This document shows, piece after piece, positions 42,783 to 50,842 of a stretch of DNA of 52,324 bases. The notes beneath the pieces were generated by a model, which was given only the letters and a program-made list of their open reading frames with translations, was not told the DNA's origin and ran no database searches. Both the position numbers and the translations under genes were made by a program. The stretch is from Lachnospiraceae bacterium UBA3632 (GTDB lineage Bacteria > Bacillota > Clostridia > Lachnospirales > Lachnospiraceae), in contig DFKZ01000112.1 of the NCBI GenBank assembly GCA_002373975.1, positions 21,501 through 73,824 on the forward strand, in the 5' to 3' direction. The stretch's first letter is position 1, and each line of letters starts with the position of its first letter.

Positions 42783-42811
42783 TTGACTTTTAGGCGTTTT
42801 TCGGGTATATT
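42783..42811 (+). promoter_or_regulatory. Sigma-A type promoter of the flagellin-like gene
   Basis: TTGACT (42783-42788) and TATATT (42806-42811) with a 17-base spacer, about 64 bases before the start. No SigD site (CCGATAT) is present, unlike at flagellins 1 and 2. Confidence 0.6.
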
Positions 42812-42874
42812 ATAGGTTATAAAAGTATCTTTAATCGGTACATGCTTTGGCTTTCAAATAGCGGAGGTAGGCAT

Positions 42875-43639
42875 ATGAGTAATGTACATAGCGTAGGTGA
42901 AAACCTGAATAATTATCTTGTTTCATCGCTTTCAAGCGGAAAGCGTATACAGAATGCTTCCAACGGCGCGGCTGAAATGGCAATCCTTCAGAAGCAGGAG
43001 CGCCAGGTGGGCGGTATCAATGCCGGCACCAACAATATGCAGATGGGTAAGGATGCGATAAATATCGCGGACGGTGCAGTGTCGGAGATCACCGATTCTC
43101 TGCAGAGAATGCGCGAGCTGGCTCTTCAGGCATCCAACGGCACCCTTTCAAAAGAAGATAAGTCCTATATCCAGATGGAGATCGATCAGCTCAAAGCCGG
43201 GATCGGAGAGGCAGCCGAGACTACAAACTACAACGGCGTGAAGCTTCTCGACAACGAGGATGGTAAGGTTACCATGGCCATCAATGCCGATGGCGGAGAG
43301 CATGAGTTTTCAAAGGTGAATGCTACTCTGGATTATCTCGGAATAAAGGATTTTGATGTCACCAAGAGCTTTGACCTTAAGACAATCGACAGCGCCCTCG
43401 AGAAGATCAGCGGCGGCCGTGCTAAGCTCGGAGCACAGAGCAATGCCTTTGATGTGGCGATCAATTACAACAACGGCATCAGCTACAATACAGTGGCATC
43501 TCAGAGCAGAATGGGTGATACCGAGTATGGCGATTACATCCAGAAGCTCAAGAAACAGCAGCTTCTGAACGATGTACAGGCACAGATGCAGAAGCGCCGC
43601 CAGGAAGATGAAGAAAGAAGAGTGACGGGGCTGTTCTAA
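42875..43639 (+). CDS. Divergent flagellin-like protein with charged C-terminus
   Basis: A 254-residue flagellin homolog. The N-terminal half keeps the D0/D1 pattern (SLSSGKRIQNASNGAAEMAI, DAINIADGAVSEI, LQRMRELALQASNGTL, TTNYNGVKLLD). The C-terminal half keeps GGRAKLGAQSNAFDVAI and SRMGDTEYGDYI. The end is then QKLKKQQLL followed by a run of Arg, Lys, Gln and Glu up to RRVTGLF, instead of the hydrophobic NQ-VLSLL end that packs in the filament core. It may be a minor, junction or non-polymerising flagellin. GGAGG at 42863-42867 selects ATG 42875 over ATG 42842. Confidence 0.82.
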   Translation: MSNVHSVGENLNNYLVSSLSSGKRIQNASNGAAEMAILQKQERQVGGINAGTNNMQMGKDAINIADGAVSEITDSLQRMRELALQASNGTLSKEDKSYIQMEIDQLKAGIGEAAETTNYNGVKLLDNEDGKVTMAINADGGEHEFSKVNATLDYLGIKDFDVTKSFDLKTIDSALEKISGGRAKLGAQSNAFDVAINYNNGISYNTVASQSRMGDTEYGDYIQKLKKQQLLNDVQAQMQKRRQEDEERRVTGLF

Positions 43640-43650
43640 AGCGAATCCAA

Positions 43651-43704
43651 ATCAAAATCACCTGTGGGGTTTCCACAGGTGATTTTTTGGAGTATGGAGT
43701 TTAT
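43651..43704. repeat. Cassette-flanking direct repeat, left copy, containing a terminator
   Basis: This segment is near-identical to 45886-45942. It contains a 14 bp stem AAAATCACCTGTGG/CCACAGGTGATTTT (43654-43667, 43673-43686) with T run, which ends the flagellin-like gene, followed by the shared tail GGAGT-TGGAGTTTAT with one mismatch. Confidence 0.85.
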
Positions 43705-43725
43705 GCCTCAAACCGCTTTTTTTCA

Positions 43726-43755
43726 TTGAAAATCATACTACATTGTAGTATGATT
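43726..43755 (+). promoter_or_regulatory. Promoter overlapped by a perfect palindromic operator
   Basis: TTGAAA (43726-43731) and TATGAT (43749-43754) are 17 bases apart. A perfect 25-base palindrome (arms AATCATACTACA and TGTAGTATGATT around one T, 43731-43755) spans the promoter from the -35 end to the -10. This layout is typical of autoregulated toxin-antitoxin operons, and the first gene encodes an HTH protein. Confidence 0.72.
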
Positions 43756-43775
43756 TTTTATAAGAGGAGCTTTAT

Positions 43776-44354
43776 ATGACTATTAGGGAGTTAAGGCAGC
43801 AAACAGGCTTGTCACAGAGTAAATTTGCAACACAATATGGATTGAATCTCAGGACACTTCAGGCATGGGAAAGGGGAGCCAGGAATGCCCCTGAAAGTGT
43901 TTTGCTGGAATTAAACCGCAAGATAAATAGAAATAATACACCGTTACGTATTCTCCGCTGTATAGAAGATGATATTCCTTTTGATACTTTTCGTTCTGAA
44001 ATATGTCACGAATATAAGTATGTGGGGGATGATTATCGCTTTTGCGAAATAATGATAGAAAGCGATATGATCAATAATCTGTGGAATAAAAACTGGCGCG
44101 CAAAAGCTCTGTATATGATGGCGATCATGGATTTTATAGCGGATAAGTACGATGTTGATCCACCTAAGGATTACGATGAGATCAGAAATCAAAAACTAAA
44201 AGACCCTCTTATCCCTCAAAGCATACGTATTCTCGATAGAATCGGTGAAAAAGATTACTTTGATAAAGCGATAAAGGAATGCAGCGAACATCCTGTTGGC
44301 AAGTTTTTTTATAAATACAATATTATCGAGAAGGAGTTGACTGATGTCGTTTGA
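43776..44354 (+). CDS. XRE-type HTH regulator, antitoxin-like
   Basis: A 192-residue protein with an N-terminal helix-turn-helix (RELRQQTGLSQSKFATQYGL, then LRTLQAWERGARNAPE, about 3-45) and a helical C-terminal domain of unknown family (about 60-190) rich in charged and aromatic residues. It is the first gene of a three-gene unit and probably binds the palindrome in its own promoter. GAGGAG lies before the ATG. Its last 11 bases overlap the nucleotidyltransferase gene, which suggests coupled expression and a partnership. Confidence 0.75.
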   Translation: MTIRELRQQTGLSQSKFATQYGLNLRTLQAWERGARNAPESVLLELNRKINRNNTPLRILRCIEDDIPFDTFRSEICHEYKYVGDDYRFCEIMIESDMINNLWNKNWRAKALYMMAIMDFIADKYDVDPPKDYDEIRNQKLKDPLIPQSIRILDRIGEKDYFDKAIKECSEHPVGKFFYKYNIIEKELTDVV

Positions 44355-45057
44355 GTTTAACAGGGAAAACCTGGATCACTATCTTTATCTTGTAGCTAAA
44401 GGCTACAAAAAACACAACCGGAAGAATACTAAGGCGGAACTGGTATTGGTCGGGGGATCATCGATAGTGGTCAATTATGGATTTCGCGGGCAAACAACAG
44501 ATATAGACTCTATCATACTTGCAGCGTCATATATAAAAGATGTTATAGCCAAAGTTGCGGATGAAAATGGTTTGGAAAAAGACTGGCTGAATGACGATTT
44601 TAAAAAGACTTCATCATACAGTGATAAGCTTATAAAGTATGGAAAGCACTACAAAACGTTTTGCGGATGTCTTGATGTGAGAACTATTGAAGGGGAATGT
44701 CTTGTTGCCATGAAATTGCGCTCATTCAGGGAGTATAAACATGACATATCCGATATTGTCGGCATTATGAAAGAGTGCGAGGAATCAGGGCATACAGTTA
44801 CAAAGGAAAAGATTGCAACCATATATAAAGATTTATATAATGAGGATATAGAGACTGAAAAATTGGCAGTGCTTGAGTCGCTTTTATCTTCGGGAAGCCT
44901 TGAAGAATTATATTATAAAACTGTTAAAGAAGAAGCTGAGAACAAAACAATTCTCGTAGAAGCTCAGGAAAAATACAGAAATGAATTAAACGGGGATAAC
45001 GCTTCTGATTTTTTGAAAAGAATTAAGGCGAAAAAAGATCGAGGCGCTCAACAGTGA
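44344..45057 (+). CDS. Nucleotidyltransferase-fold protein (DUF6036/AbiEii-like)
   Basis: A 237-residue protein with a minimal nucleotidyltransferase signature: VGGSS (36-40) followed by TTDIDS with D53 and D55. Further on is a helical region and MKLRSFREYKHDISDIVGI, which resembles the C-terminal part of the AbiEii/DUF6036 family. Such enzymes can act as toxins that transfer nucleotides to tRNA (MenT, AbiEii). The HTH gene upstream would be the antitoxin. AAGGAG precedes the ATG. The Fic gene starts 3 bases after its stop. Confidence 0.7.
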   Translation: MSFEFNRENLDHYLYLVAKGYKKHNRKNTKAELVLVGGSSIVVNYGFRGQTTDIDSIILAASYIKDVIAKVADENGLEKDWLNDDFKKTSSYSDKLIKYGKHYKTFCGCLDVRTIEGECLVAMKLRSFREYKHDISDIVGIMKECEESGHTVTKEKIATIYKDLYNEDIETEKLAVLESLLSSGSLEELYYKTVKEEAENKTILVEAQEKYRNELNGDNASDFLKRIKAKKDRGAQQ

Positions 45058-45060
45058 GGC

Positions 45061-45804
45061 ATGGTTTTTATGTATAATAGGATCCGTACATTTTGGACTG
45101 AAAAGAGAATACAAAGCAGCACGGATCTTGACGCTGTAGTAAATGGACAAGCTGTAACGTTGGCGTATAATACTACGAAGCTGGAGATCCCTACTGTTTC
45201 GTTCCATGATACCCGTGAGATTTTTGAGCATGGACGTGTAGCCAATTATACAGGTGATGTGTATTCGTTATTTGCTCTTCAGAATGCAAAAAGAGGATGG
45301 GAACTGTTTCTAAAAGCTTTTGATGAAAAGCAAAAAATAGATGAGAGTCTTATAAAAGAGTTCCAGTATGCTTTAACGGTGGGAACATATGATGAAAGAA
45401 GGTATATGCATGGGGAGAGACCGGGGGAGTATAAGATAGGAGATTATGTTACCGGAATACATGAAGTAGGAGCTCCCCCGGAAGATGTTAAGGATGAGAT
45501 ATGCGAGCTTTTGACAGACATCGGTTCGGTCGAAAACAAGGATGCTCTTACCGCTGCGGCTTTCTTCCATGCAAAATTTGAAAATATACATCCATTTGCT
45601 GACGGAAACGGCCGTGTAGGCAGGCTCCTTATGAATTATTTTCTGGTTTGCCATGATCATCCGGTAATTACCATTCATGAAGAAGACAGGAATGAGTATA
45701 TGAAGGCTTTAGAAGCGTGGGATGAAAGTCAGGATCTTAATCCCATGAAAGAACTTCTTATAGGACAGACGGTCAAAACATGGAAAAAAACGGTTAATCG
45801 ATAA
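45061..45804 (+). CDS. Fic family protein (AMP-transferase fold)
   Basis: A 247-residue Fic protein with the complete active-site motif HPFADGNGRVGR (177-188, catalytic H177). Fic enzymes usually transfer AMP from ATP to target proteins. Near the N-terminus TTKLEI (38-43) fits the inhibitory pattern (S/T)xxxE(G/N) with the key Glu at E42, but I43 replaces the Gly/Asn. It may thus be a self-inhibited class II Fic. It is the third gene of the HTH/NTase unit, 3 bases after the NTase. Shorter than most stand-alone class II Fic proteins (about 300-370). Confidence 0.88.
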   Translation: MVFMYNRIRTFWTEKRIQSSTDLDAVVNGQAVTLAYNTTKLEIPTVSFHDTREIFEHGRVANYTGDVYSLFALQNAKRGWELFLKAFDEKQKIDESLIKEFQYALTVGTYDERRYMHGERPGEYKIGDYVTGIHEVGAPPEDVKDEICELLTDIGSVENKDALTAAAFFHAKFENIHPFADGNGRVGRLLMNYFLVCHDHPVITIHEEDRNEYMKALEAWDESQDLNPMKELLIGQTVKTWKKTVNR

Positions 45805-45885
45805 TCTGAAAATGGACATTTGAATTGGTGATAAACGCCATTGTGGCTGTATTTGAGCTGGTGCGTAGTGAAGTGAAGAACAGGC

Positions 45886-45942
45886 ATCAAAAAAATCACC
45901 TGTGGATTTCCACAGGTGATTTTTTTGGAGTTTGGAGTTTAT
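45886..45942. repeat. Cassette-flanking direct repeat, right copy, containing a terminator
   Basis: The right copy of the repeat at 43651-43704. The stem AAAAAATCACCTGTGG/CCACAGGTGATTTTTT (45890-45905, 45910-45925) works in both directions and can end the Fic operon and the convergent fliD gene. The tail GGAGTTTGGAGTTTAT parallels the left copy. Confidence 0.85.
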
Positions 45943-45973
45943 CAACTTATCATTTATTAAAAGAAGAATCTTA

Positions 45974-47266
45974 TTAACAGAAGAAATTGAACATCATTCC
46001 CGAGTAGGAGCTGGTGTTGTAAGGGCTTGCGAAGTTATGTCCGGGGTTCTTGTAGGCTACGATGGTACGCTGCACATATTCCATAGGGTTGAGCGCTACC
46101 TGGTTGCTCTTTCTGAGCAGCGAATTTGAAAAATCCTTTAGGGCGCTGAACGTAGCGGACAGATCGCCGGATTCTTCGGCAGATTCCTTAAGCTTATCTT
46201 TGTCGACTGAAAGGGTACCGTCTTCTCCGATGCCTACTCCCACGTCACTGAGTAATCTTCCGTAGTAGGATCCGATGCCTTTTACCTCGCCTGCAAGCTG
46301 CTTGCTGCGAGCCTGCGCGTTTGTGTATGTGCTTACGGCCTTGAGGAAATTGTTGTAACTTCCTACAAGCTTTTCAAGGTTATCCGTAACCGTTTCGGAA
46401 TTGGTCTTCATTCCGACGGTAGCGGGCTCACCCTCTTTGCTGATCCCCTTGAGCTCGAGCTCATACATCTTGCCGACTGTAAAGTGGTTGGAGTTGGTCT
46501 CTCTTTCTTCGCCGTTTATAAGGAATTTGGCGTTCTCAGGTTCGGTTACGACATTGCCGAGCCCGAAGTAATCAACGGCTCCCTTTTCCTTACTGGTGCG
46601 CTCATCGGATATCTGGAAGATCCTTTCTCTTCCGCGAGGGATACCGGTGGCTTCGGATAATACCTTAAGGGAGGTCTGATCGCCCTTTTCCACAACTTCT
46701 GCGGAAAGCCCTATACCGGAGTTGTTGATCAACCTTGCAAGTCTTTCCTGTACATCCTTATTCGTCTCACCTTCGGAAATAGCAAACTGGAATTCGTAAT
46801 TCATTCCGTTGATGCCCACGTCGAAGGAGTAGGTTGCTTCGGGAAGTGCGACAGGAGCGTTGGGAAGTGAATTACCCTCGTTTTCCTGAGCGGTTGCAAG
46901 GGATTTGACTTCTATCTCAAATGATTCTGCTGAATCGGAATTTTTTTCATCACCGATATACAGAGCGGATACTACATTTCCGTCTGAGGAATATGCGCTC
47001 TTACCGCTGATCAGACCGTTTTCTTCAAGGCCGCCAAGCTCTGCAATCTCACTTCTCAGTTCGCGGGCATTTTCTTTAAGGCTCACGGCATAAGCCTGTG
47101 TGTCCTTATTGGTCACAGGAAGATACCAAGGAGATTCTTTATTTAATTTGACAATGGAATTGTAAGTATTGCGCAGTTCGCTCTTTTTGTGGGAATCATA
47201 ACGCGTAATACTCGGCTGATAAGCCTGCAAGTAGTTGTTGAGAATTGTATCACGAACAGCACTCAT
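45974..47266 (-). CDS. fliD: Flagellar filament cap protein FliD-like
   Basis: A 430-residue protein with a FliD-like layout: helical N-terminus (MSAVRDTILNNYLQAY), a beta-rich middle with FEIEVKSLATAQENEGN (typical FliD_N pattern) and TYSFDVGINGMNYEFQF, and a helical C-terminal part (LEKLVGSYNNFLKAVSTYTN, GIGEDGTLSVDKDKL, FSALKDFSNSLLRKS). FliD caps the filament tip and helps flagellin fold. The first 50 residues are unusual for FliD. A strong GGAGG lies eight bases before ATG 47266; a GTG at 47272 would be too close. It converges on the Fic cassette and shares its terminator. Confidence 0.82.
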   Translation of the reverse strand: MSAVRDTILNNYLQAYQPSITRYDSHKKSELRNTYNSIVKLNKESPWYLPVTNKDTQAYAVSLKENARELRSEIAELGGLEENGLISGKSAYSSDGNVVSALYIGDEKNSDSAESFEIEVKSLATAQENEGNSLPNAPVALPEATYSFDVGINGMNYEFQFAISEGETNKDVQERLARLINNSGIGLSAEVVEKGDQTSLKVLSEATGIPRGRERIFQISDERTSKEKGAVDYFGLGNVVTEPENAKFLINGEERETNSNHFTVGKMYELELKGISKEGEPATVGMKTNSETVTDNLEKLVGSYNNFLKAVSTYTNAQARSKQLAGEVKGIGSYYGRLLSDVGVGIGEDGTLSVDKDKLKESAEESGDLSATFSALKDFSNSLLRKSNQVALNPMEYVQRTIVAYKNPGHNFASPYNTSSYSGMMFNFFC

Positions 47267-47501
47267 TGCCACAACCTCCTTTCTTCCTTGAAATGTGTGA
47301 CGCCTGAGCCGGCGTTAAAGCTTTGAGGGAAAATCCTTTTCTCCCTTTGATCAAAGCTTACGTGGATATAAAGCTACCAATCCACCTTTTTTTATGTACT
47401 TCCAATTTACCATACTTTTTACAACAATACAATAGGAAAATACAAAAAAAGTGCATATTTTGTGATTTTTTTTCTGATTTCTTTTAATAGGCATTTTGTT
47501 A

Positions 47502-47510
47502 TGGTAAAAT
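47502..47510 (+). promoter_or_regulatory. Extended -10 of a probably leaderless diguanylate cyclase mRNA
   Basis: TGG-TAAAAT (47502-47510) ends 7 bases before the ATG at 47518. There is no Shine-Dalgarno sequence and only a weak -35 (TTTTAA). The geometry equals that at the histidine kinase gene (13516-13524). Confidence 0.5.
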
Positions 47511-47517
47511 ACTGTCT

Positions 47518-48615
47518 ATGAGCTGGTTCAAAACGTTTAAAAACATTATATTCGGCAAAGAGATAGTATCTCAGCAGACAAAGCTTGAAATCGTTTCTAT
47601 CGGCATCACGATAGTGCATTTCATCATGCTCATAATGTTTCTGAGTCTAAGGATATGGCCAATGACGGTCTACAACATGATCGTGGTGGCCTATTATCTT
47701 TATATTTACAAGATCGTCAGATCGGGAAGCATTTACAGCGGCTATATCATGACATTCATCGAGATCGGGGTCCAGGTCATCTTCGGTACTTTGATGCTGG
47801 GATGGGATGTCGGCTTTTTCATGTATGTGTTCGCCATAGTTCCGCTTTTCTTTTTCCTGAACCTTATCAATGACGATCTTAAAAGGTCGGTCACACCCCC
47901 GCTTTTTGCTACACTGGGTGCGATGGCGCTTTTTGCGGGCTGTTACGTGCTCAGCATAAAGGTGGCTCCGAGGTTTGAACTTGAGGCATCGGTAACGCAT
48001 TTGTTGTTCCTGTACAATTCGATCCTGTCCATTTTTATGGTCGGTGCCATGTCCCACCTTTTCAATCTCGAGAAAAGGTATTCGATGCTTTCCATGACAG
48101 AGAAGAACCAGGAGCTTGACATCGTGGCGAGCGAGGATCCGCTTACGGGGCTTATAAACAGGCGCAGCATGGAGAAGAAGCTGGAAACTGCATACGAGCT
48201 GGCCAAGAGCAAGGGGACGATCTTTTCGCTCCTTATGGGTGATATAGACTTTTTCAAAAGGATCAACGACACTTACGGCCACGATTTCGGAGACGAAGCA
48301 CTTAAAGTGGTGGCGGATATTTTCAGGAGCAGTGTGAGGGACGGAGATTCGATCTGCCGCTGGGGCGGAGAGGAGTTTCTGGTGCTGATAATCGGAAACC
48401 GTGAGGATGCGGTCTCTGTAGCCGAGAGGATCCGTTCCAGAATCGAGGAGAACGTGATCGAAAAAGACGGGCATGAGATCCGGTTCACCATGACTCTGGG
48501 AACGACCACGTACAAGCCGGGATATAAGATTGAGAAGCTGATTCAGCAGGCGGACGAGAACCTTTACTTCGGAAAGGAGCACGGCAGAAATCAGGTTGTA
48601 TCAAAAGAGTGGTAA
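47518..48615 (+). CDS. Membrane-bound diguanylate cyclase
   Basis: A 365-residue GGDEF protein that makes cyclic di-GMP. About six membrane segments fill residues 25-190, with no recognisable ligand domain. The GGDEF domain starts near DPLTGLINRRSM (about 208). The active-site motif is GGEEF (283-287), and the inhibitory I-site RxxD is RDGD (274-277). Both are intact, so activity and product inhibition are expected. It is divergent from fliD, and c-di-GMP usually suppresses motility. No ribosome binding site precedes the ATG. Confidence 0.93.
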   Translation: MSWFKTFKNIIFGKEIVSQQTKLEIVSIGITIVHFIMLIMFLSLRIWPMTVYNMIVVAYYLYIYKIVRSGSIYSGYIMTFIEIGVQVIFGTLMLGWDVGFFMYVFAIVPLFFFLNLINDDLKRSVTPPLFATLGAMALFAGCYVLSIKVAPRFELEASVTHLLFLYNSILSIFMVGAMSHLFNLEKRYSMLSMTEKNQELDIVASEDPLTGLINRRSMEKKLETAYELAKSKGTIFSLLMGDIDFFKRINDTYGHDFGDEALKVVADIFRSSVRDGDSICRWGGEEFLVLIIGNREDAVSVAERIRSRIEENVIEKDGHEIRFTMTLGTTTYKPGYKIEKLIQQADENLYFGKEHGRNQVVSKEW

Positions 48616-48635
48616 GGATCCGGAAAATGGTAAGA

Positions 48636-48664
48636 TTGTGAAAACGGTCAGGTATTGAAATAAT
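48636..48664 (+). promoter_or_regulatory. Weak candidate promoter of guaA
   Basis: TTGTGA (48636-48641) and AATAAT (48659-48664) with 17-base spacing in the 160-base gap before guaA. It is the best match there but well below consensus. No purine riboswitch fold was found in the gap. Confidence 0.3.
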
Positions 48665-48775
48665 GCAAGGCCATAAAACAGACAGGATTTCGAAAGGGCG
48701 CAAGTTTTTTGATTTCAGATTCTGGATGCTGATCACCCGGCATTTTATTACAACGATGGGAGTTGGCTTAAAAGA

Positions 48776-50449
48776 ATGGAAAAAGTAATAGTAATTGACT
48801 TTGGAGGCCAGTATAATCAGCTGGTCGCAAGGAGAGTCCGTGAGTGCAATGTTTATTGCGAGATCTATTCATACAGGACGCCTCTTGAAAAGATAAAGGA
48901 AATGGACCCCAAGGGGATAATATTGACAGGTGGACCGTCGAGCTGCTATGAAGAAGGGGCTGCGACATGTTCTCCGGAGCTTTTTGAACTGGGAGTACCG
49001 GTGCTGGGGCTTTGCTACGGCGCGCAGCTTATGAGCCACGTGCTGGGGGGGAAGGTTGAAAGGGCTGATTTCAGGGAATACGGAAAGACCGAGCTGGAAG
49101 TGGACACAAAATCCGCACTGTTCGGAGGGGAGGGAAGCTCGCTCCCTTACGCGTTGTCTCTTCAGAAGGTGAACGCCAAAACATCCTGCTGGATGAGTCA
49201 TTTTGATTATATCTCAAAGCTGGCTCCGGGATTTACTTCGGTTGCACACACTTCCTCAACGCCTGTTGCGGCAATGGAGGATGTTTCGAGAAATCTATAC
49301 GGGATACAGTTCCATCCGGAGGTTCTTCACACTCCCGAAGGATCGAAGATGCTTTACAACTTTGTACGCGGGATCTGTGGATGCAAGGGTGACTGGAGGA
49401 TGGATACCTTTGTGCGCGATTCCATCGAGAGTATCCGCAAAAAGGTCGGAAACGGAAAGGTGCTTCTTGCTCTTTCCGGCGGAGTAGATTCATCTGTTGC
49501 GGCCGCGCTTCTTTCCCATGCCATCGGAAAGCAGCTCACCTGCGTGTTTGTGGATCATGGGCTCCTTCGAAAGAATGAGGGCGATGAGGTTGAAGCGGTA
49601 TTCGGCAAAGGCGGCAGGTTTGATCTTAATTTCGTGCGTGTAAACGCCGCGGAAAGGTATTATATCAAGCTGGCAGGAGTGGATGAGCCGGAGCGAAAGA
49701 GGAAGATAATCGGAGAGGAATTCATCCGCGTATTCGAAGAAGAGGCCAAAAAGATAGGAGCGGTGGATTTCCTGGCACAGGGAACCATCTATCCCGATGT
49801 GGTCGAATCGGGCCTGGGCGGAGAGTCTGCCGTGATCAAGTCGCACCATAATGTGGGCGGCCTTCCCGAGCATGTGGATTTTAAGGAAATAATCGAGCCG
49901 CTCAGGGATCTGTTTAAAGATGAGGTGCGAAAGGTCGGTCTGGAACTTGGCATTCCGGCAGAGCTTGTATTCCGTCAGCCCTTCCCCGGTCCGGGACTGG
50001 GAGTAAGGATCCTCGGTGATATCACCGCCGAAAAGGTTAAGATGACGCAGGATGCTGATGCAATCTACCGTGAGGAAGTGGCCAAAGCAGCAGAGGAGTG
50101 GAAGAAGGAGAATCTTTCAGGACGCTTTGGAGAATCAAAAGAGGGGCTTTCGGTGGATGAACTGTTCAGCCGCGAGCATGAGTTCAATCCCCTGTGGATG
50201 CCGGATCAGTATTTTGCCGCACTCACCAACGTTCGTTCTGTCGGCGTAATGGGAGATGAAAGAACCTACGATTACGCTATCGCTCTGCGCGCAGTCAAGA
50301 CTGTCGACTTCATGACCGCAGAGGCTGCAGACATCCCATTCGAAGTGCTTCAAACCGTAATGAGCAGGATCATCAACGAAGTCAGAGGGGTGAACAGAGT
50401 GTTCTACGATCTGACTTCCAAACCGCCGGGAACGATAGAGATGGAGTGA
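48776..50449 (+). CDS. guaA: GMP synthase (glutamine-hydrolysing)
   Basis: A 557-residue enzyme that converts XMP to GMP with ATP and glutamine. The glutaminase domain has nucleophile C80 in LGLCYGAQL and the His-Glu pair in FHPEV. The ATP-pyrophosphatase loop is SGGVDSS at 234-240. The C-terminal dimerisation domain has PFPGPGLGVRI and ends TSKPPGTIEME. It is about 40 residues longer than E. coli GuaA, mainly through an insertion near 440-465 (EWKKENLSGRFGESKEGL). GGGAG lies 13 bases before the ATG. GMP supply feeds GTP and hence c-di-GMP, but no specific link to the neighbouring cyclase is shown. Confidence 0.97.
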   Translation: MEKVIVIDFGGQYNQLVARRVRECNVYCEIYSYRTPLEKIKEMDPKGIILTGGPSSCYEEGAATCSPELFELGVPVLGLCYGAQLMSHVLGGKVERADFREYGKTELEVDTKSALFGGEGSSLPYALSLQKVNAKTSCWMSHFDYISKLAPGFTSVAHTSSTPVAAMEDVSRNLYGIQFHPEVLHTPEGSKMLYNFVRGICGCKGDWRMDTFVRDSIESIRKKVGNGKVLLALSGGVDSSVAAALLSHAIGKQLTCVFVDHGLLRKNEGDEVEAVFGKGGRFDLNFVRVNAAERYYIKLAGVDEPERKRKIIGEEFIRVFEEEAKKIGAVDFLAQGTIYPDVVESGLGGESAVIKSHHNVGGLPEHVDFKEIIEPLRDLFKDEVRKVGLELGIPAELVFRQPFPGPGLGVRILGDITAEKVKMTQDADAIYREEVAKAAEEWKKENLSGRFGESKEGLSVDELFSREHEFNPLWMPDQYFAALTNVRSVGVMGDERTYDYAIALRAVKTVDFMTAEAADIPFEVLQTVMSRIINEVRGVNRVFYDLTSKPPGTIEME

Positions 50450-50454
50450 TACCG

Positions 50455-50539
50455 GTGTCATAGGGCAAAGCAGATTATTCTCCAAGAGGTAAACTGTCTT
50501 ATCCTGAAAGAATATAATAAAACAATAGTAACAGACCTT
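50455..50539 (+). repeat. 85 bp direct repeat, left copy
   Basis: The segment matches 52240-52324 at 81 of 85 positions, without gaps. It starts just after guaA. In the frame of the downstream DUF3791 gene it is open (KQIILQEVNCLILKEYNKT); the other copy differs there by one silent change and one Tyr/Phe change. It has no usual start codon. Confidence 0.85.
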
Positions 50540-50605
50540 GAAAAGGCTTTTAAATCACCTTTTAGTTTCAGGGGGGCTTTTGACCCCAACATCATTAAAT
50601 ACGGG

Positions 50606-50842
50606 ATGAAAGCAGGTAAGAAGATGCTGGAGAAAAATGAGATATCATTCGTGACATTTTTATTATATCAGTTATCGGAGGCATGGCACATTTCTCCGTC
50701 AAAGGTATATGGAAAACTATCCGAGGCGGATGCCATAGATGGTTATATCCTGCCCTGCTATGATACGCTTCATACGCTTGGAAGTAAGTATCTGGTAGAG
50801 GATATCACGGAAATGATGGGTGAAAGAGGTGTGAGGATATGA
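50606..50842 (+). CDS. DUF3791 protein, antitoxin-like
   Basis: A 78-residue protein of the DUF3791 family (SFVTFLLYQLSEAWHISPSK, LPCYDTLHTLGSKYLVEDI). Such genes typically precede DUF3990 genes and are taken as antitoxins. Start is uncertain: ATG 50606 and ATG 50624 both lack a good binding site. The frame stays open upstream through the direct repeat to the guaA stop, so an N-terminal remnant is possible. It overlaps the next gene by 4 bases. Confidence 0.65.
   Translation: MKAGKKMLEKNEISFVTFLLYQLSEAWHISPSKVYGKLSEADAIDGYILPCYDTLHTLGSKYLVEDITEMMGERGVRI

Noticed and set aside
43651..45942. Insertion sequence or transposon carrying the Fic cassette
   Set aside because: The flanking repeats are direct and are terminators. 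No transposase, terminal inverted repeats or short target duplication is visible.
48616..48775. Purine riboswitch before guaA
   Set aside because: The gap lacks the paired stems and conserved loop bases of the purine aptamer; only a weak promoter match is visible.
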